This document shows positions 9,114-21,800 of a stretch of DNA of 64,000 nt, piece after piece. The DNA comes from Paragonimus skrjabini miyazakii (lineage: Eukaryota; Platyhelminthes; Trematoda; Plagiorchiida; Troglotrematidae). The first letter of the stretch is position 1, and each line of letters opens with the position of its first letter. The stretch covers positions 29,765 to 93,764 of the forward strand of contig JTDE01000915.1 of the NCBI GenBank assembly GCA_014338405.1, read 5' to 3'. A program made the translations under genes and the position numbers. A model generated the notes under the pieces. The model ran no database searches and had not been told where the DNA came from. It saw nothing but the letters and a program-made list of their open reading frames with translations.

Positions 9114-12100
9114 ACAGCCACGTTTGTGCATTTCAATCACACCCATACATTTAACTGAAGTATGCGTGTTTGTTTAAGTTACATAGATCAGTAAATGTTT
9201 TACAGATTGTCTTTAGGTCACAGACTTACAGATCGAAGAAATGGTGTCAGTGTGCATGGATAATTATGTACATGGCAGCCATGGCTGGCAGCCCTAATTG
9301 GTACACGTTTCGCTGAGATTCGCATGGTACTGGGTGGAATGACTAAACGAGGTGAACGGTTGGTACGAACTGCTTCTATATACAAACGTGTATTGTACAA
9401 TTCGATGAAGATGGTCGAAACAAATGAAAACATGTGTTCTTTGAATGACATGGGTTGAACTCGGCTGACGTTGCAGATGCTTTGGAAGGTGTCGTTCTGT
9501 TTGGTTTGGCCAGCCTGTCTGTATGCAGGCTCTACTAGATCAACTTTGACGTTTACTATACACATAGGAAACAAGTCCTTGGTAAATTTCGACTGTAGTT
9601 GAATGGGAATATTTTATACCGAGAGATTGCTACACAACTGTACATTTTTTGCGAGGTGGACCATCAGCCAATAGACACTCAATATCAACATACCTAATGC
9701 ATGCTTTTGTGCAAAGATCCAGTAAATCAATTGCGAACCTACGTGGTATTGATATGCATTTCAGTTTACAAGTTTGCACTAGATTTCTACAAAGTCGGTA
9801 CACAGTCGAAAGACTTAGCAACTGACTTTCAGTACTTGTTAAATCCTACCAGGGTCTGTTGGGTGCATAAATGTTGTGGGTGAAACAGGTTTGACTGCTC
9901 TGGTATTGCTCAGTTCAGCCCGGGATATCTGGACCAAGCTTGTCTACCTCTGGTTGTTTTGTTACGGGAACTAGAGCATATCTACCCTTTATGTTTACGG
10001 ATGGGTTAAATGCGAGTACGTTGCATTTACATGTCGTATTGTATCAATTCATCTTATTTTACTTCTAACTTTATAAAATATTTTGGGAAGATTGAAAAAC
10101 ATTTTACAAAAGCTATTGTATGCACGCAACACAATATAAGGCTTACCTCTCCCGTAATCTCAAAAATACCATTTCAGAGGGTTGCAATATCTGATCGGGA
10201 AGTAACTAGCTTGCTTACTCTGTAAAAGTTCACAAACTTAGTCTCATGTTAACTTTGAGGGGGACTTATTCATGAAGTTAGCCACTGCTGGCGTACGTGC
10301 ATCTTTTCCAGTCTAAAAATATGCCATCCTAAATTGTGTAGAACATGATCACTCAACGTTTATCGGTTTCTGGTTGAATAACTATCTACGCACGTTTTAC
10401 GGTAAGTCTGCAAACAAGATTACGAAACTTCGACTATTTTGATGTTATATTACATAGGATAGGAAAAAAACCTTAATCACAGTTGTTGACACAAGTGAAG
10501 GTGGAAGGCATGTACACCGTATGTGGTGTACGCATTTTGACAGATTATTACTTACAACACCTTGGTTGGATATGTGTAGTTTACTTCCAACCATATGTAA
10601 TTCGTGCTTGTGTCCGGGTGTGCTGACTTCTAAAATTACGTTCTTGCGGATAACATATTCTAGGTTTTTTTCACAAATTAACTACACCTGTGCCAATCAG
10701 TCAAACACTAACCAAGTACCCACAAATCCCAAGTTACGAAGGGATTCCGATTCATGTGATTTGCTCTCAGTTGTCGATAGAGATCTACAGTTGTCCATCA
10801 CCTAATTCATTGCCTGAAGTGTTATTACAATCTTACATTGGTTTTTGTAACCTGTTATATTCACGAACCGAATTATTGAATGTACACATAGTTAGTTAGT
10901 GTTTAGTGAGCAACCTTCCAACACACTGCTTTACGAATTTCTGCGTAATTCTGTTTCACATTTATGCACACTGTAAGTCTTTCGGCATGGATACATGTTA
11001 GCATGTGGAGCTCAATGTAAAATAGATGAACACTTGCGGTTAAACTTCTGTCAATCATTATTAGAGATTTCCCTATTAGAGGACAACAGGAAACATAAAT
11101 GTCAAAAGATCCGTGATAGTCAACATCTTGCAAATCGCTCAGTGCTGTGTTTTACGTGCACTGAATGGGCGACTGACCAAAATACTTCGTGACCAATCTG
11201 ATCAGGCATTTGGACTATTGAAAGCACTTACTGGGTAGTTTGAGTTTCAACAAAATACTCTACACAAACGTGATTTGTATTGTCTCTCATTCAAGTTTAC
11301 AAAATCGTGGAAATTCCTATTCAGCCATGAATGACGATAGTGAGAAAAATGATTATATACCTATTTGATTGTTTAATATATCTGTATTAATTCGACGGAG
11401 TTCCATTAACGGTAAACAGAATACAATTGACGCACATCAAACAAAGGGGTTTGATCACACCAGCAATTCATTGGAAAATGAGAAAGTTTCAAATAAGTGA
11501 TTAGCAGATTTTGGGAAAGAAATCCGTTTGTGAACAAAACTTAGTTTGGTTTATTTTTTATCACAGCGTCAAACATTTTTCAAAAACAACCAGCCATACT
11601 GGTTATCCAAATGAATTTTGTTATGGCTAGAATTCGTTTTTTTATCAGCATCCAGTGATCAGTGTGAACCTGACCAACAACACAAAAAGTCTACTTGGGA
11701 TTATCGTGACGACCCATATGGATGAGGTGTACATGTATGGCGTTCGAACATTAACCTAGTCGTTCAATTTCTACATTCTCCGTAGAACAGCAAACTATTG
11801 AGTAGACAAGTATGGGTTGATGGAGAACAGACATGCAGTATTTCAGATTTAGAATTAATAGGGAAGAATTGATAAACCACGTAGTTACCGCTGACACCGG
11901 AAAGATGTTTTAAACAGTCTCATAAAATCAACTGTTCTGTGACTGTCACAATATTATTATCCGAAGATAGACGAATGTGGAAGGCTATCACCTCTGTCAA
12001 ATTGAGTACACTGCGTGACTCAGTCAGGATTCTGTTTCGGATCATAACACGATTACAAAAACCGAGTTCAATTAGCACGGTAATAACTGTCATTAATTTT

Positions 12101-15100
12101 TACTCTGCTGCCCCTGCCGATCAAATTGCTTCCAGTAAGGAAATCAAACGGTCGTTCATCTCTACTCGAGCTCCACAAAACCATTAGGATTTGACTGCAA
12201 GCATTTCACGTTGACTCGCTTCAAAATTAGAGTTGTAGATTTCCACACATTAGATTTTTCTACTCTACACTTAAGAAGTGAGACGTGATATTGTGGTCTA
12301 GCGCAAGGGTGAAGATGATAGAACGATTTGTCCGAAAGAATTATTCGAAAACTTTGGGTTTAATGCAGACTCAATAGAATAAGCCAAACAGCCCTCCAAA
12401 AATAGCCTTTCTGATTTGCAATTTAGATTTAAATACTGTATAATGTTTATAACGAGGTTACCGTGCATAGCACAGAAAAATCAACTTTGAGTGAATAGCA
12501 CCTATAGTGAACGTTCGCACATGAGACATACCCGCACGTCAATGTATAAAATTAACAGATGTGTTACTCACTATAAGATCAAGGGGACGATCGTCGCGCC
12601 AAATCAATAGGCAGTCCGAAAGTCCATTTAGACGAATGTAAGCTCTTCACAAGGTTTACGATTTTGGTTTGTACATACTGAAGTTTATCATTTTCAAAGG
12701 TTATTTTTGCCTGTCATAGTTATAAGTTGATATTAATTGGAAAACGCCAAGTCTCCATACTGAATAAAACTGGATAAAACACTCTACTGAAATGAATCAA
12801 TATTGCATGTATTGTGACAAAAGTCCATCTTATAAATTTCTTGGATGATTCCAGAATTTTATGCACAGGACGAAGTGAAATGCTGCAATAATGAATTATG
12901 TAGATTATTGTCAACTCAAACCCGAACTCATCAAACGCGCATAACATTTTTATGCGGACCAATTGGCCGTTTAATTACAGTGAACTGTTTGTCGGTTGCA
13001 CGCTGCGATTTATCCAGTTCCTCATTCCCCACACGATTAACATGGATATCTCTAAGATAAATAAACCGTCAACAAGATTGATAACATGTGATATATTCCC
13101 GTTTTTCATGCACATTTAAAGTTATTCTGAGCATTACAGTATATATATCCGACTAAACCTAGATTTTATGAGTTTATATAGAATAAATGACCACAGATGA
13201 GCACCACCTAGAAATACATCTTCGTACATATAGTTTGCTGTCTGGCTGTTTCAAGTAAACGGTAGGTTCATGAGCCCAATAGATGACTCGTTAATTTCTA
13301 CAGTTGTGTCACTATTGACCACTACCAAATACATAAGTTGGTAGATTGTTTAATGAGAATTGACCGTTCGCACACCAAACGTTCAAAGGAAGGAGCTTCC
13401 GTGTCTATGCTGCTTGGTGTATGATTCAAGCATAACAGTTGAATGGGGATAAAAACTGATTAGGGAGAGCTGAGGTTGTCGCATATCACTCGTACTTGTT
13501 CATAGACAAATGCGACCAAAGATAACAGTGTCAATTAGAGAATGTGGGTACGAATACCATAAACATATAAACAAAGATGTTCTTTTTCCTGAATCCGTTC
13601 GATGGCACTCATATCACCGTTAACTCCATGTTGAAATTAAAATCCGTAGACATTATATTTGTGGTTGTCGAATTATCGGGATGTGCTAGAAGGGCTCAGC
13701 AAACACGAATACATATTAACCGTTAATTTTTTGAAGGCAGTGTGCAAGCTACGCTGGTTCGATTTTATTCAAATAGAAACTTAGTCATAAGTAAGGCTAT
13801 ATTTCAAAACATACATTGTGTTTGACAAAGTCATTGTTGATCAAGTCTGAAAAAATTATAAAGACAAATAGTTGATTACTCAACAAAATCGTTTTATCCA
13901 GAGATTAGCTACTTTTCTTTCTGGCAAAAGAGGGGGAAAAAACTTTACAATTCTACCGCAAGCAAGAGATCAAACGGTACTCTTGCGTGCTCTCCAATTC
14001 AAAATTCGAAAAGCAACAATGTTTACGAGTTTTGCGTTATCCTCTGCTCAGAACATAAGTCCCTGTCAGCGTTTAAAGTGCGCAAATCTACTAGTTGTTT
14101 GCAATATAGTACAGTAGAGTAGCAATTATACAAATCGAGTACAGACAAACTGCGACCCGTAGTCCCAAAATGTAGTATCCCGTCCGCTCGTTGGCCCACC
14201 AAAATGTTCCGGCTAGCAGATAATGACAATCAGCCCACTGTTTCGGTGTACGATAATATCGGTACTCAGAAGTAATTAAAAGCTGAACTAGACCTCACAA
14301 GAAGTGACAACCACGAAGGTCACGACGTGATCCCAGTCGGATAATATTCGTTATCCCATCCACTCAATAGCCTATTAATGAGAGCTAGCCACACCACGAG
14401 AAGCACGACGATTAGTTTGTTACTGATTACACAACTCAAATATTGTTTCAGTAACATGCTTTGTGACAAGCTGTCATATTTTATTGCTATTACTTCAAAT
14501 AATTAGCGAAAGTGGGTAGCATCTATATGTATGAATATGGAACTAAAACTGTGATGATGGGCTGTACGAGTGAATGCGAGTTCCAAAAGTTCTGAAGACA
14601 AGAATTTGAAGGTTGTCACAAGTGACGTTCGATATTACAATGAAACCTCATACGGCAGCCCCATCCTAATCCAATAAATTGCCGTATATGCAGATATGTT
14701 GTTTTGTATTAGATCATATTATTTACTGTAGTTAGCTGTTTTAAAAAAACTTGTAATAACCAAGTAAGGCACATAGAGTGATATTTACGAATCCAGAGGT
14801 TTGGTTAGTAGAAAGCGTTTGTTTACGAATGACGGTAGATAGCCGTTCTCCCACTAAAAGAAGGATACACCTCGGAATACTGTTATTAATTCATGCTCTG
14901 AGCAAATGCAACGATCCCACATGGCACTGCTGATTAACCGTGTTGTGCAATAAGTGTATAACTCATTAGCTATATCAAAATGAACCACCCGGTTAAATGA
15001 GTCTTTTTCCTCGATGTTTCACACTAACCAACAATGAAGCGAAAATATCCATTCGACAACAGCATCTAGTAGTAACTGAAGTGATCAAAATCCGACTTGT

Positions 15101-15479
15101 TAAACGAAACACAATATAGTCAGAAAAAGTTCATTCAAGTGCCAACCCAATGTGTTGATACGGAAGTGACAGATATTGTTCCTCAATGACATATCTACAA
15201 TTTACAGTAAGGATCAGTGGGTTCTCGAATAGCGTATCATTACTAAACCGATGCAAAAGTTCGACTGATCTTTTTTCTGTCTTCCACAAAGCCGGTAATT
15301 ATATGTATATGTTACATGTACGTATACATGTGAGAAGGGTACTCTGAAAACGTTTGTTAGTATAGTTTTTGATAGCAGCCTACATACTTCATTAACCTCA
15401 AAACAGGCATTCATTTATTATGGAAAACTAACTTTGAACAAAGCCTGGTGCCAGTTTAGAATACCAGCATCGAAATATC
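9114..15479. other. Large gene-poor interval
   Basis: No transposon or gene is recognised. Open frames of 60-118 codons on both strands look like chance. Weak exon-like pieces include 10143-10201 (-), with QILQPSEMVFLRLRE before a GTAAGC donor, and about 12567-12650 (-), with RLNGLSDCLLIWRDDRPLDL before GTGAGT. Neither is supported by a family match. Confidence 0.3.
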
Positions 15480-16076
15480 AATATTCACTTTCTGATGAGT
15501 AGTCGGGGATTTGGTTAATTTCTAATTGAACATCACCCACAACTGATCGCAGCTGTCGCATTCCCATAAACTGCCCAGTCGGCCCTTTTCGAAAATAAGC
15601 ACTAGACTCTAGTTTCGCTCTCATTAGAGCTCGACCAAATCTCCAACTACTCATCAGTAGTCTTGAAAATATCGCCTGGTAGGTTTAATGAGATCAGAGA
15701 TTTTGACCCGTCTAGGAAGTCCTACTCGCTGGGTTATCGATTGTAGTTAACATAGCAGTTAATGTATCTCCATTTCGAGACGATCGGACAACCTGATTAT
15801 TATTCACAAGCGAAAGTGTTTGAGCGTTCACATATGATAATTCGGTCGTGCCTAACTTGAGATCAATGGCGCAATGGCCAACAAGGTTGCCTCATGAAAG
15901 CGTCGCCATAGTTATAGCCTAAACCGTGGCTTGGGTATGCACTATTGACGAGCTGTGATGAGAGCTAAACTCGAGTCCAGTGCTTCTTTTCGAAATGAGC
16001 CGACTGGAAAGTCTATGGGGATGCAACAGCTGCGATCAATTGTGGGTGACGTTCGCCTTGAAATATTCACTTTCTG
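15480..16076 (+). mobile_element. Composite SINE-like element flanked by 15-bp direct repeat
   Basis: An exact 15-bp direct repeat, aatattcactttctg, lies at 15480-15494 and 16062-16076 and fits a target-site duplication. Between them are 567 bp. The left arm (15495-15657) is an inverted copy of the 3' arm at the right end (about 15960-16061), and it itself starts and ends with a 25-bp imperfect inverted repeat (ctgatgagtagtcggggatt at 15492 against its complement ending 15657, 22 of 25 matched). A hairpin ACTACT-catc-AGTAGT follows at 15646-15661. The central body carries a good A box, tggcgcaatgg (15867-15877), and a degenerate B box (15910-15920), as in tRNA-derived SINEs. No protein is encoded. 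Confidence 0.75.
15867..15920 (+). promoter_or_regulatory. tRNA-like internal Pol III promoter (A and B boxes)
   Basis: The A box tggcgcaatgg fits TRGYNNARNNG. The B-box position (15910-15920) is decayed in this copy. In the copy at 62.9-63.2 kb the same positions read TGGCGCAGTGG and GGTTCTAGTCCC 33 nt apart, which is a spacing usable by TFIIIC. Whether any copy is still transcribed is unknown. Confidence 0.5.
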
Positions 16077-18396
16077 CCTTCAAATACTATGGTGAATGGA
16101 CATATAATCCGTATTCGTGAAGGCCTCTATAACCTCGCATTGATATCTCATATGTAACTGGATAAACAAGTGGGCAGTAAGTAAGTTGCATCATCCGATG
16201 ATACTCAGTTTGTCTCGCTGCACTTACATTAACAAGTTAATATGTTCCCAAAATAGAATAAGTTCATGATGATAAGGTTGTCAAAGTCAACTCGCACCTG
16301 TATCACACAAGCCGGATGAGTTGGTCCGTTGGACTTATTTCTGGTTCACGTGACAGAACCTTCATTAACCACATTACCTAGATAGTAGAATATACTGAGT
16401 GTGTGGTTATTGTAGTGGTGATTGCTAGTTTTACGATTAACTGCACCGTCAATTCAATTCAACAGAGTTGCATTGTATATAATAATACTGTTTAGTTTTG
16501 GTCAGTTATTTCATAAAATTCAGATTCAAGCAGCCTAATTCCACAACGTAGCCGCATGAAACGTTTTTGGTATTAACGAATAAGAGCACCCATTGGTCGA
16601 TTCGACGGCTCAGTTTTATTACAAAGCAAGCTGCAGAGACGTAGGTCCTAACTACAATGGAAGGGCGCCAATATTCGACATCATTTAGCATGAGGTGCGT
16701 CGCCTTGAAATGATAATTATAGTCATGACTTTAAAACATAACGACAGTGAATGTTACCTTTTCTTTCGAGGTATAAATCCAATTCTGTCGCTGACCACAA
16801 TATTTGAATCTGGAAAAATGCGTTCGCAGTTTAGTCCAAGTAGATTTCCACTAAACTTGTCATTCGATGGAAACGTTTTTTGTTTTTTTCTTCCTGTACC
16901 ATGAGTGGAGCATTCTATCCACTTTTGCCTCTGAGGCAAATGTAAAACATGGATTTGTCTTACTAGATATCCGTTGTGTGCTTGCACAAAACATGTTTTT
17001 TGGAAGCACGAAAATAACGTTTCTTCATGAAGAAACCGACCGAGCGTAGATAGTATGAAAGTGAGAAATATCCATTTTTCATTTCCACCAAAGTCACGTT
17101 CTGATGGAAGTCCATCGTGATTCTGAAAGGTAACTACGTATAATGAAGTCGAACTGCCAACAACAACCGAAATTCTGGAAGAATAAGCACCTTACGTAGA
17201 CCAAACAGTGAGTAAAATTTCTGTTTGCGTTGTTGAAACAAATTGATATAGAAAACAAGAAACCGATCATTATCAATTCATTCTCCAAAAACTATGACGT
17301 TCGTAGCAGTGTCACGGTATTAGAGAATGCATTTTCGGTGAGATTTTCGCGCATTTGTTTATGGAAGGGGGCAGTTAAATTGGTAGCAGTTGTTTTTTAA
17401 ACTTTGCAAGTGATGCTCTTATAGGATGGAAGAGAGTTATCAAAATGAATAAAAAACATGGGCACGTTCTGGATGCGATAACAACAAGATATTGTCCACA
17501 TCTGATAATAGAAAGAAGGTTCAGCCAGCCATTTTGAAAAAAATAATTGATCAGATGACAATTGAGGTAATATGGTCACCATCACTTTGACCAAATCTTT
17601 ACGGCAGAAATCTGGGAAAAATACATGAATAGGACAAGCTCATATGTTTATACTGTTGCGAGCAGAAGAGCAGACGAAGGGATTGGTTTGGTGGACTCCA
17701 CCGGGCCCAAAAGAAACCTCACCTGCAAAACGAAGTGGGGAACTACATAAATCGCTGTCTACTGAGGTCCGAGTTTCAGTATGAACTCTACATACTCAAC
17801 TTTCAGATGTATTTTGTCAATTCGGAATGTTCATTGCATCTGTACGGATACGCTGCGAGCACAGCGTATCTGTTTTACTGTTCATCAGGGAAGACAAAAC
17901 TGATATGGTAGACTTGCCAGGTATTTTGTTAAGTATTCCTCTTTCTGCAGCACGAGGGTGGACAGATTTATTCATAAGCCCTTCTAACAAGATAGAACTA
18001 TTTAAGGCACCCTATAAACCGTTTGCACCTGTTGGAGATGATAATCATCAAGGTGATTTATGAACCATCCACATGACTTCTTTCTGGGTGACGGAGCCCA
18101 CCATGCGGACAACACGCCGTTCGAATGTCATGCTTTCTCGTAGACCATGTTTTTCCCTCAGGGAAAGTGAAGAACCTTTGTGGTGGAGCAAAGTGTGTTA
18201 TGTCGTAGTTCATTCAAAAGCCACGTGTGACATTTCGGTGGAGAACTGACTGCTAACATTGAACCTCCCACGCTGCAGTAATACCACTGCTTATTGTTTC
18301 TTGCTGACTATTCGCTGAGAGAATCCGGATAATCTCAGGGTTTACACTCCAGTGAGACACGCTGTGTGGCACTTTGCCTGTCAAGCCCGTTACCAG
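16077..18396. other. No gene recognised; GC-richer block 18066-18360
   Basis: Mostly AT-rich non-coding sequence. From about 18066 to 18360 the composition is more GC-rich without a clean reading frame. The minus strand reads HFAPPQRFF, KTWSTRKHDIRTACCPHGG and ends in a stop near 18060, possibly a decayed element. The family is not identified. Confidence 0.25.
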
Positions 18397-18573
18397 AGTA
18401 TGGGATATGGTTGGCATGTCTAAACTTCGATCAACTGATAGATTATTTGCTAACGTTAGAGTTGCCAGAAAAAATTCACACGGCTGCTAATCAAGTGTCT
18501 AATGTGCTAACAGAATATAACGCAACGAAAAATTTCACGTTCTTCATATTACTTATGAAAGTAGACATTGAAA
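18397..18573 (+). CDS. Candidate internal exon, unknown protein
   Basis: A 177-nt stretch (59 codons) lies between an acceptor-like ccgttaccag and a strong donor, GAAA|GTAAGT (intron from 18574). The frame is fully open. The peptide is coding-like: LACLNFDQLIDYLLTLELPE, then AANQVSNVLTEYNATKNF, including an amphipathic Leu-rich segment. The length is a multiple of three, so the exon would be phase-symmetric. No family is recognised. The acceptor is only moderately pyrimidine-rich, and no partner exon was found. Confidence 0.33.
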
Positions 18574-20156
18574 GTAAGTCTTCTGGTCCAAATTAGATTT
18601 CCCAAGTTATATGGAGCAGTTGGGCAACTGAGTTGGCTGAATCTCGATGGCTCTTCACAGTTACTGATTAACAACGGGTCCACGACCGAAAGCTTAAAAA
18701 TGTTCACAATAACCCCTATTTCAAAATGCTGGTGTGCAGATGAATTAGCGGGCCACTGACTGATAGGTTCGATCCAGGGTATTCCGAAGGCGTGTAAGGT
18801 TAAGTGTACTATATCTTGGGAACATAGTTAACTGAAATCGTTCTCTCAACCAAAATACAGCATTACTTTCGTGACTGTCAACTGCAAATCCTGAAATTGC
18901 TGGGCTATGGCAACTTTCCAATGAATATCCTTTTGTACTTCACTGACAAAATTGTTACTGCGTACTCCTCCGTGTTTTCCAGAAAACTAGGCAATTATGG
19001 TTGATATGTATCCAACCCAACCCATATTCAAAGTGCGGATTAACAGACTGGTTTTCAGCGAACGCTGACGTTCCAATGGAACGCATTCTAGGCATTATGC
19101 TGTCTTATGTTTTCATCCCTGATGTCCCAGGCATTCTGAAGTTGCTCTAAGCTGACAACACTTGAACATTTTCAGTTACACATTGTCCAAAAACTAGGCA
19201 GGTGCATCAAATCGAATTAAGTCTGCTCAACAAAAGTTTCCTACTTAACTACTAACAATACCACAATGTGAATTCTGCATTACTATCTGGATAATCAAAC
19301 GTTCAAACTAGCTGCATGAAAGAAGACCTAGAAGTTCTAACGACGAGCTATTTAGGCCTGGCCACAAATTGCGAATTTCAATGAAGAAATCACAAAATAG
19401 ACGGTATAAACCACAATGTTTGTACTTAATTAGAAACTTATTTAGTGAAGACGAGTGATCGCACTATAATGCTTGCACTACCACTATTCAGTAATGAGAC
19501 ATGAGTATATATTTGGATATTGAAATAACAGCGGAAAAATAGAAGAAACATTGAAGTACAACGTGGCATCAAATGGTTTTCGGTAAATACAACTGTGTAT
19601 TGGCGATCGTTGCAACTGGAACCAGTATTGTATGCAACTGATTGAATTTGTTTGCCGTCATTTTGAAGCAAATAATTTGTATATTGGTGTTCCGAATAAA
19701 TAACACTTGCGCCATCCACAACAACACTTGTATACCTGGTGGCCACCTGTAACTTCAAGCATGTGACACTAATTCAAATTTGTCAATCTATTAGAAAATC
19801 CATGATTATCTTACAAACACCGTCGTAATGCGTGACAATCGCGCAACGTTAAATAAACTTTCGTCAGTAAATACAAAAGTCTCACTGGAATGCTTGCGGT
19901 TGATTGTTAACACTGATTGACTGAGTTCCACTGCAATGAATCTGGCAACCCCTCTGATTGTGAAGTTTCAGAAGAAAACTGCCCAAATCAACAGCACTGT
20001 ATGCACTGAAAGACTGTCTATGACATGGAGTGAACTTGAAATATGCATTCCAAAATAAATGTCATAAGTTCATTAGTCAGTTGATACCACAGAAGTTGAA
20101 ATATGTTTGTGCCCGAAATAGGCGCTGGCTTCCCTGTACGCGCTTACTCATTTCAG
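18574..20156. other. No gene recognised
   Basis: No coding segment, transposon or structural RNA is visible. The 106-codon minus-strand frame at 19438-19758 has no recognisable motif and is taken as chance. Confidence 0.35.
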
Positions 20157-20205
20157 GATGTCCGTGCAAGTATGGGTACCGGGACCTTTCGAGGTACTTA
20201 CGTTG
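20157..20205 (+). CDS. Candidate 49-nt micro-exon
   Basis: Acceptor ttactcatttcag|GATG and donor GTTG|GTAAGA both fit consensus and bound a 49-nt GC-rich stretch in an otherwise AT-rich region. It reads DVRASMGTGTFRGTYV in the only frame that stays open through both flanks (83 codons, 20103-20354). No family is known. Flatworm genes do use very small exons, but one isolated case may be chance. Confidence 0.22.
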
Positions 20206-21746
20206 GTAAGACACGCCATAATCATCTCACTGAAAGTGCATTGCAGTCAGCTTTTCTGGAGATAAAAATGCTATTCTTCAGAAAGATAAACGTGTTTGCC
20301 ATGACTAGTGAATATAACCAGGTGAGCGTGAATTACGGTAATTCTGGAAAGTAATAAGTAAACTAGTTGTGATTTTCAAACCTGAGATGTGGAGAGAAAT
20401 TTAGTCAACATCGCTGATGAGTGATCAAAATCCGCTGGTAAACACTTTTGTTGTCTGGTATTCCCGATAAAGCGACCACTGTGTGCAGCTTTCAATGATA
20501 TTTGACAAATGCTTCGACGAACAGTAATAATGTGTCATGTGAATATAGTTGACTTAATTTAGAATCGAGTTCGTTAAAGTCGGTCAGAGTTTCCGGGAAC
20601 ACACAAACGATTTCCATTATCAATATGGCAGAAATGGCATTGCGCTTGTTCAACAAGAATGGTGACCTGTTGTCCGGTCAAACAACCCGGTTAAACTGAT
20701 AGGTAAAGAGCTGTGGTCAAGTTTAACTGACGAAAATATCAGGCAACGTTAGGAATTTATTTAATCACCGTGAGATGTCATTATAACGTGAAGATTTTGA
20801 AAAAAGATTATCCTCCACTGTAAGTGGTGATGAATGGGGTAGATGCAAAACCACAGAACGGTTGAGTCACGAAGTTTATAGCATCTTTTTTCAGCTTTAC
20901 TGGCGACAAGAAACGTCTGTGACCAAGGCGTGTAACAAAACTACCTGCAGTTACTTGACAAAGAAATTGAGCCATCAGTGTATGTTAGTATATACCCATA
21001 CGTACGTGATAAAAACTAGAGCCAGGAGAATTAATTGACTGTTAGGAAGAGAGAGTGTGCTTGCATACATTCAAAGTTTGAGAAGCAATGAAAAGTCGTG
21101 ACAATTCATGAATGGCTTTTGTCGTGTAGGTTCAGAAGAAACGCTCACTAGTGGGTGGCAGGGCTGCTTTGGTTTCGGCTAGTTGAACCCGATACAGAAC
21201 CCGATACCCGTGATAGTACAATAGGACGCTTTATAACTGTAGAAATAGTGTATCCATTTTTTTCCGTCGGTGTGAAATAGATAAGCACCTTTTATTTGAA
21301 TCAAAAGAAGCTCTGTGAAAACATGCTTTTTCTGAACACTCGTTAATATTCTAGGATCAGTCAGTTTGAAAACGCGCTTGCTCAAATGATGTAGTTAGTG
21401 TTGGGGGGAAGATTAGACGGTTCGTAATTTGTGGCCAAGCTTACTTCACGTTTGTTGCAGATATTAAAAACCAATGAAAGAAAATGAGCGTCACGTCTGA
21501 ATCACAGATGAATTGCTGAAGCGTTGTAATGGCAACCATCTCTGAGGCATTAGTAACGGGCGGTTTAATAAATTTGAAACCATGGCGACTTAGTGATAAG
21601 AATCAACGTATATTTTTAGTTATTAAGAAATATTGTGGAAGCAGGCGATAATTTCGGTTTCTTTCTGTGAGCAAGACAAATTGTGTGAAGTTTTAGCACT
21701 TACTTAAGATTTTCGAAAACTAAGCGGAATATTTTATTGATCGAGT
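20206..21746. other. No gene recognised
   Basis: AT-rich sequence with only chance-size open frames. Nothing else is supported. Confidence 0.35.
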
Positions 21747-21800
21747 ATGCCTGGACAGCAGAGTCTTGATAATCTGCCGCCCCCAGAGTTGTTGAAGAAA
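21747..21800 (+). CDS. Candidate first coding exon, unknown protein
   Basis: An ATG opens 18 codons, MPGQQSLDNLPPPELLKK, ending at a strong donor, AAA|GTGAGT (intron from 21801). The GC content of the exon is clearly above the surrounding DNA, and the Pro/Leu-rich N-terminus looks like a real protein start. The phase is 0. A following acceptor, atttctccag (ends about 21903), would add TLENYLHKL and then a stop, giving a very short protein, so it is probably not the true next exon. The gene family is not recognised. Confidence 0.35.

Noticed and set aside
15492..15520. Hammerhead-ribozyme-like CTGATGAG
   Set aside because: The conserved GAAA after a stem II and the flanking stems are missing here, and likewise at 3382, 20411 and 25604. 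The word belongs to the 3' end of the SINE-like repeat.
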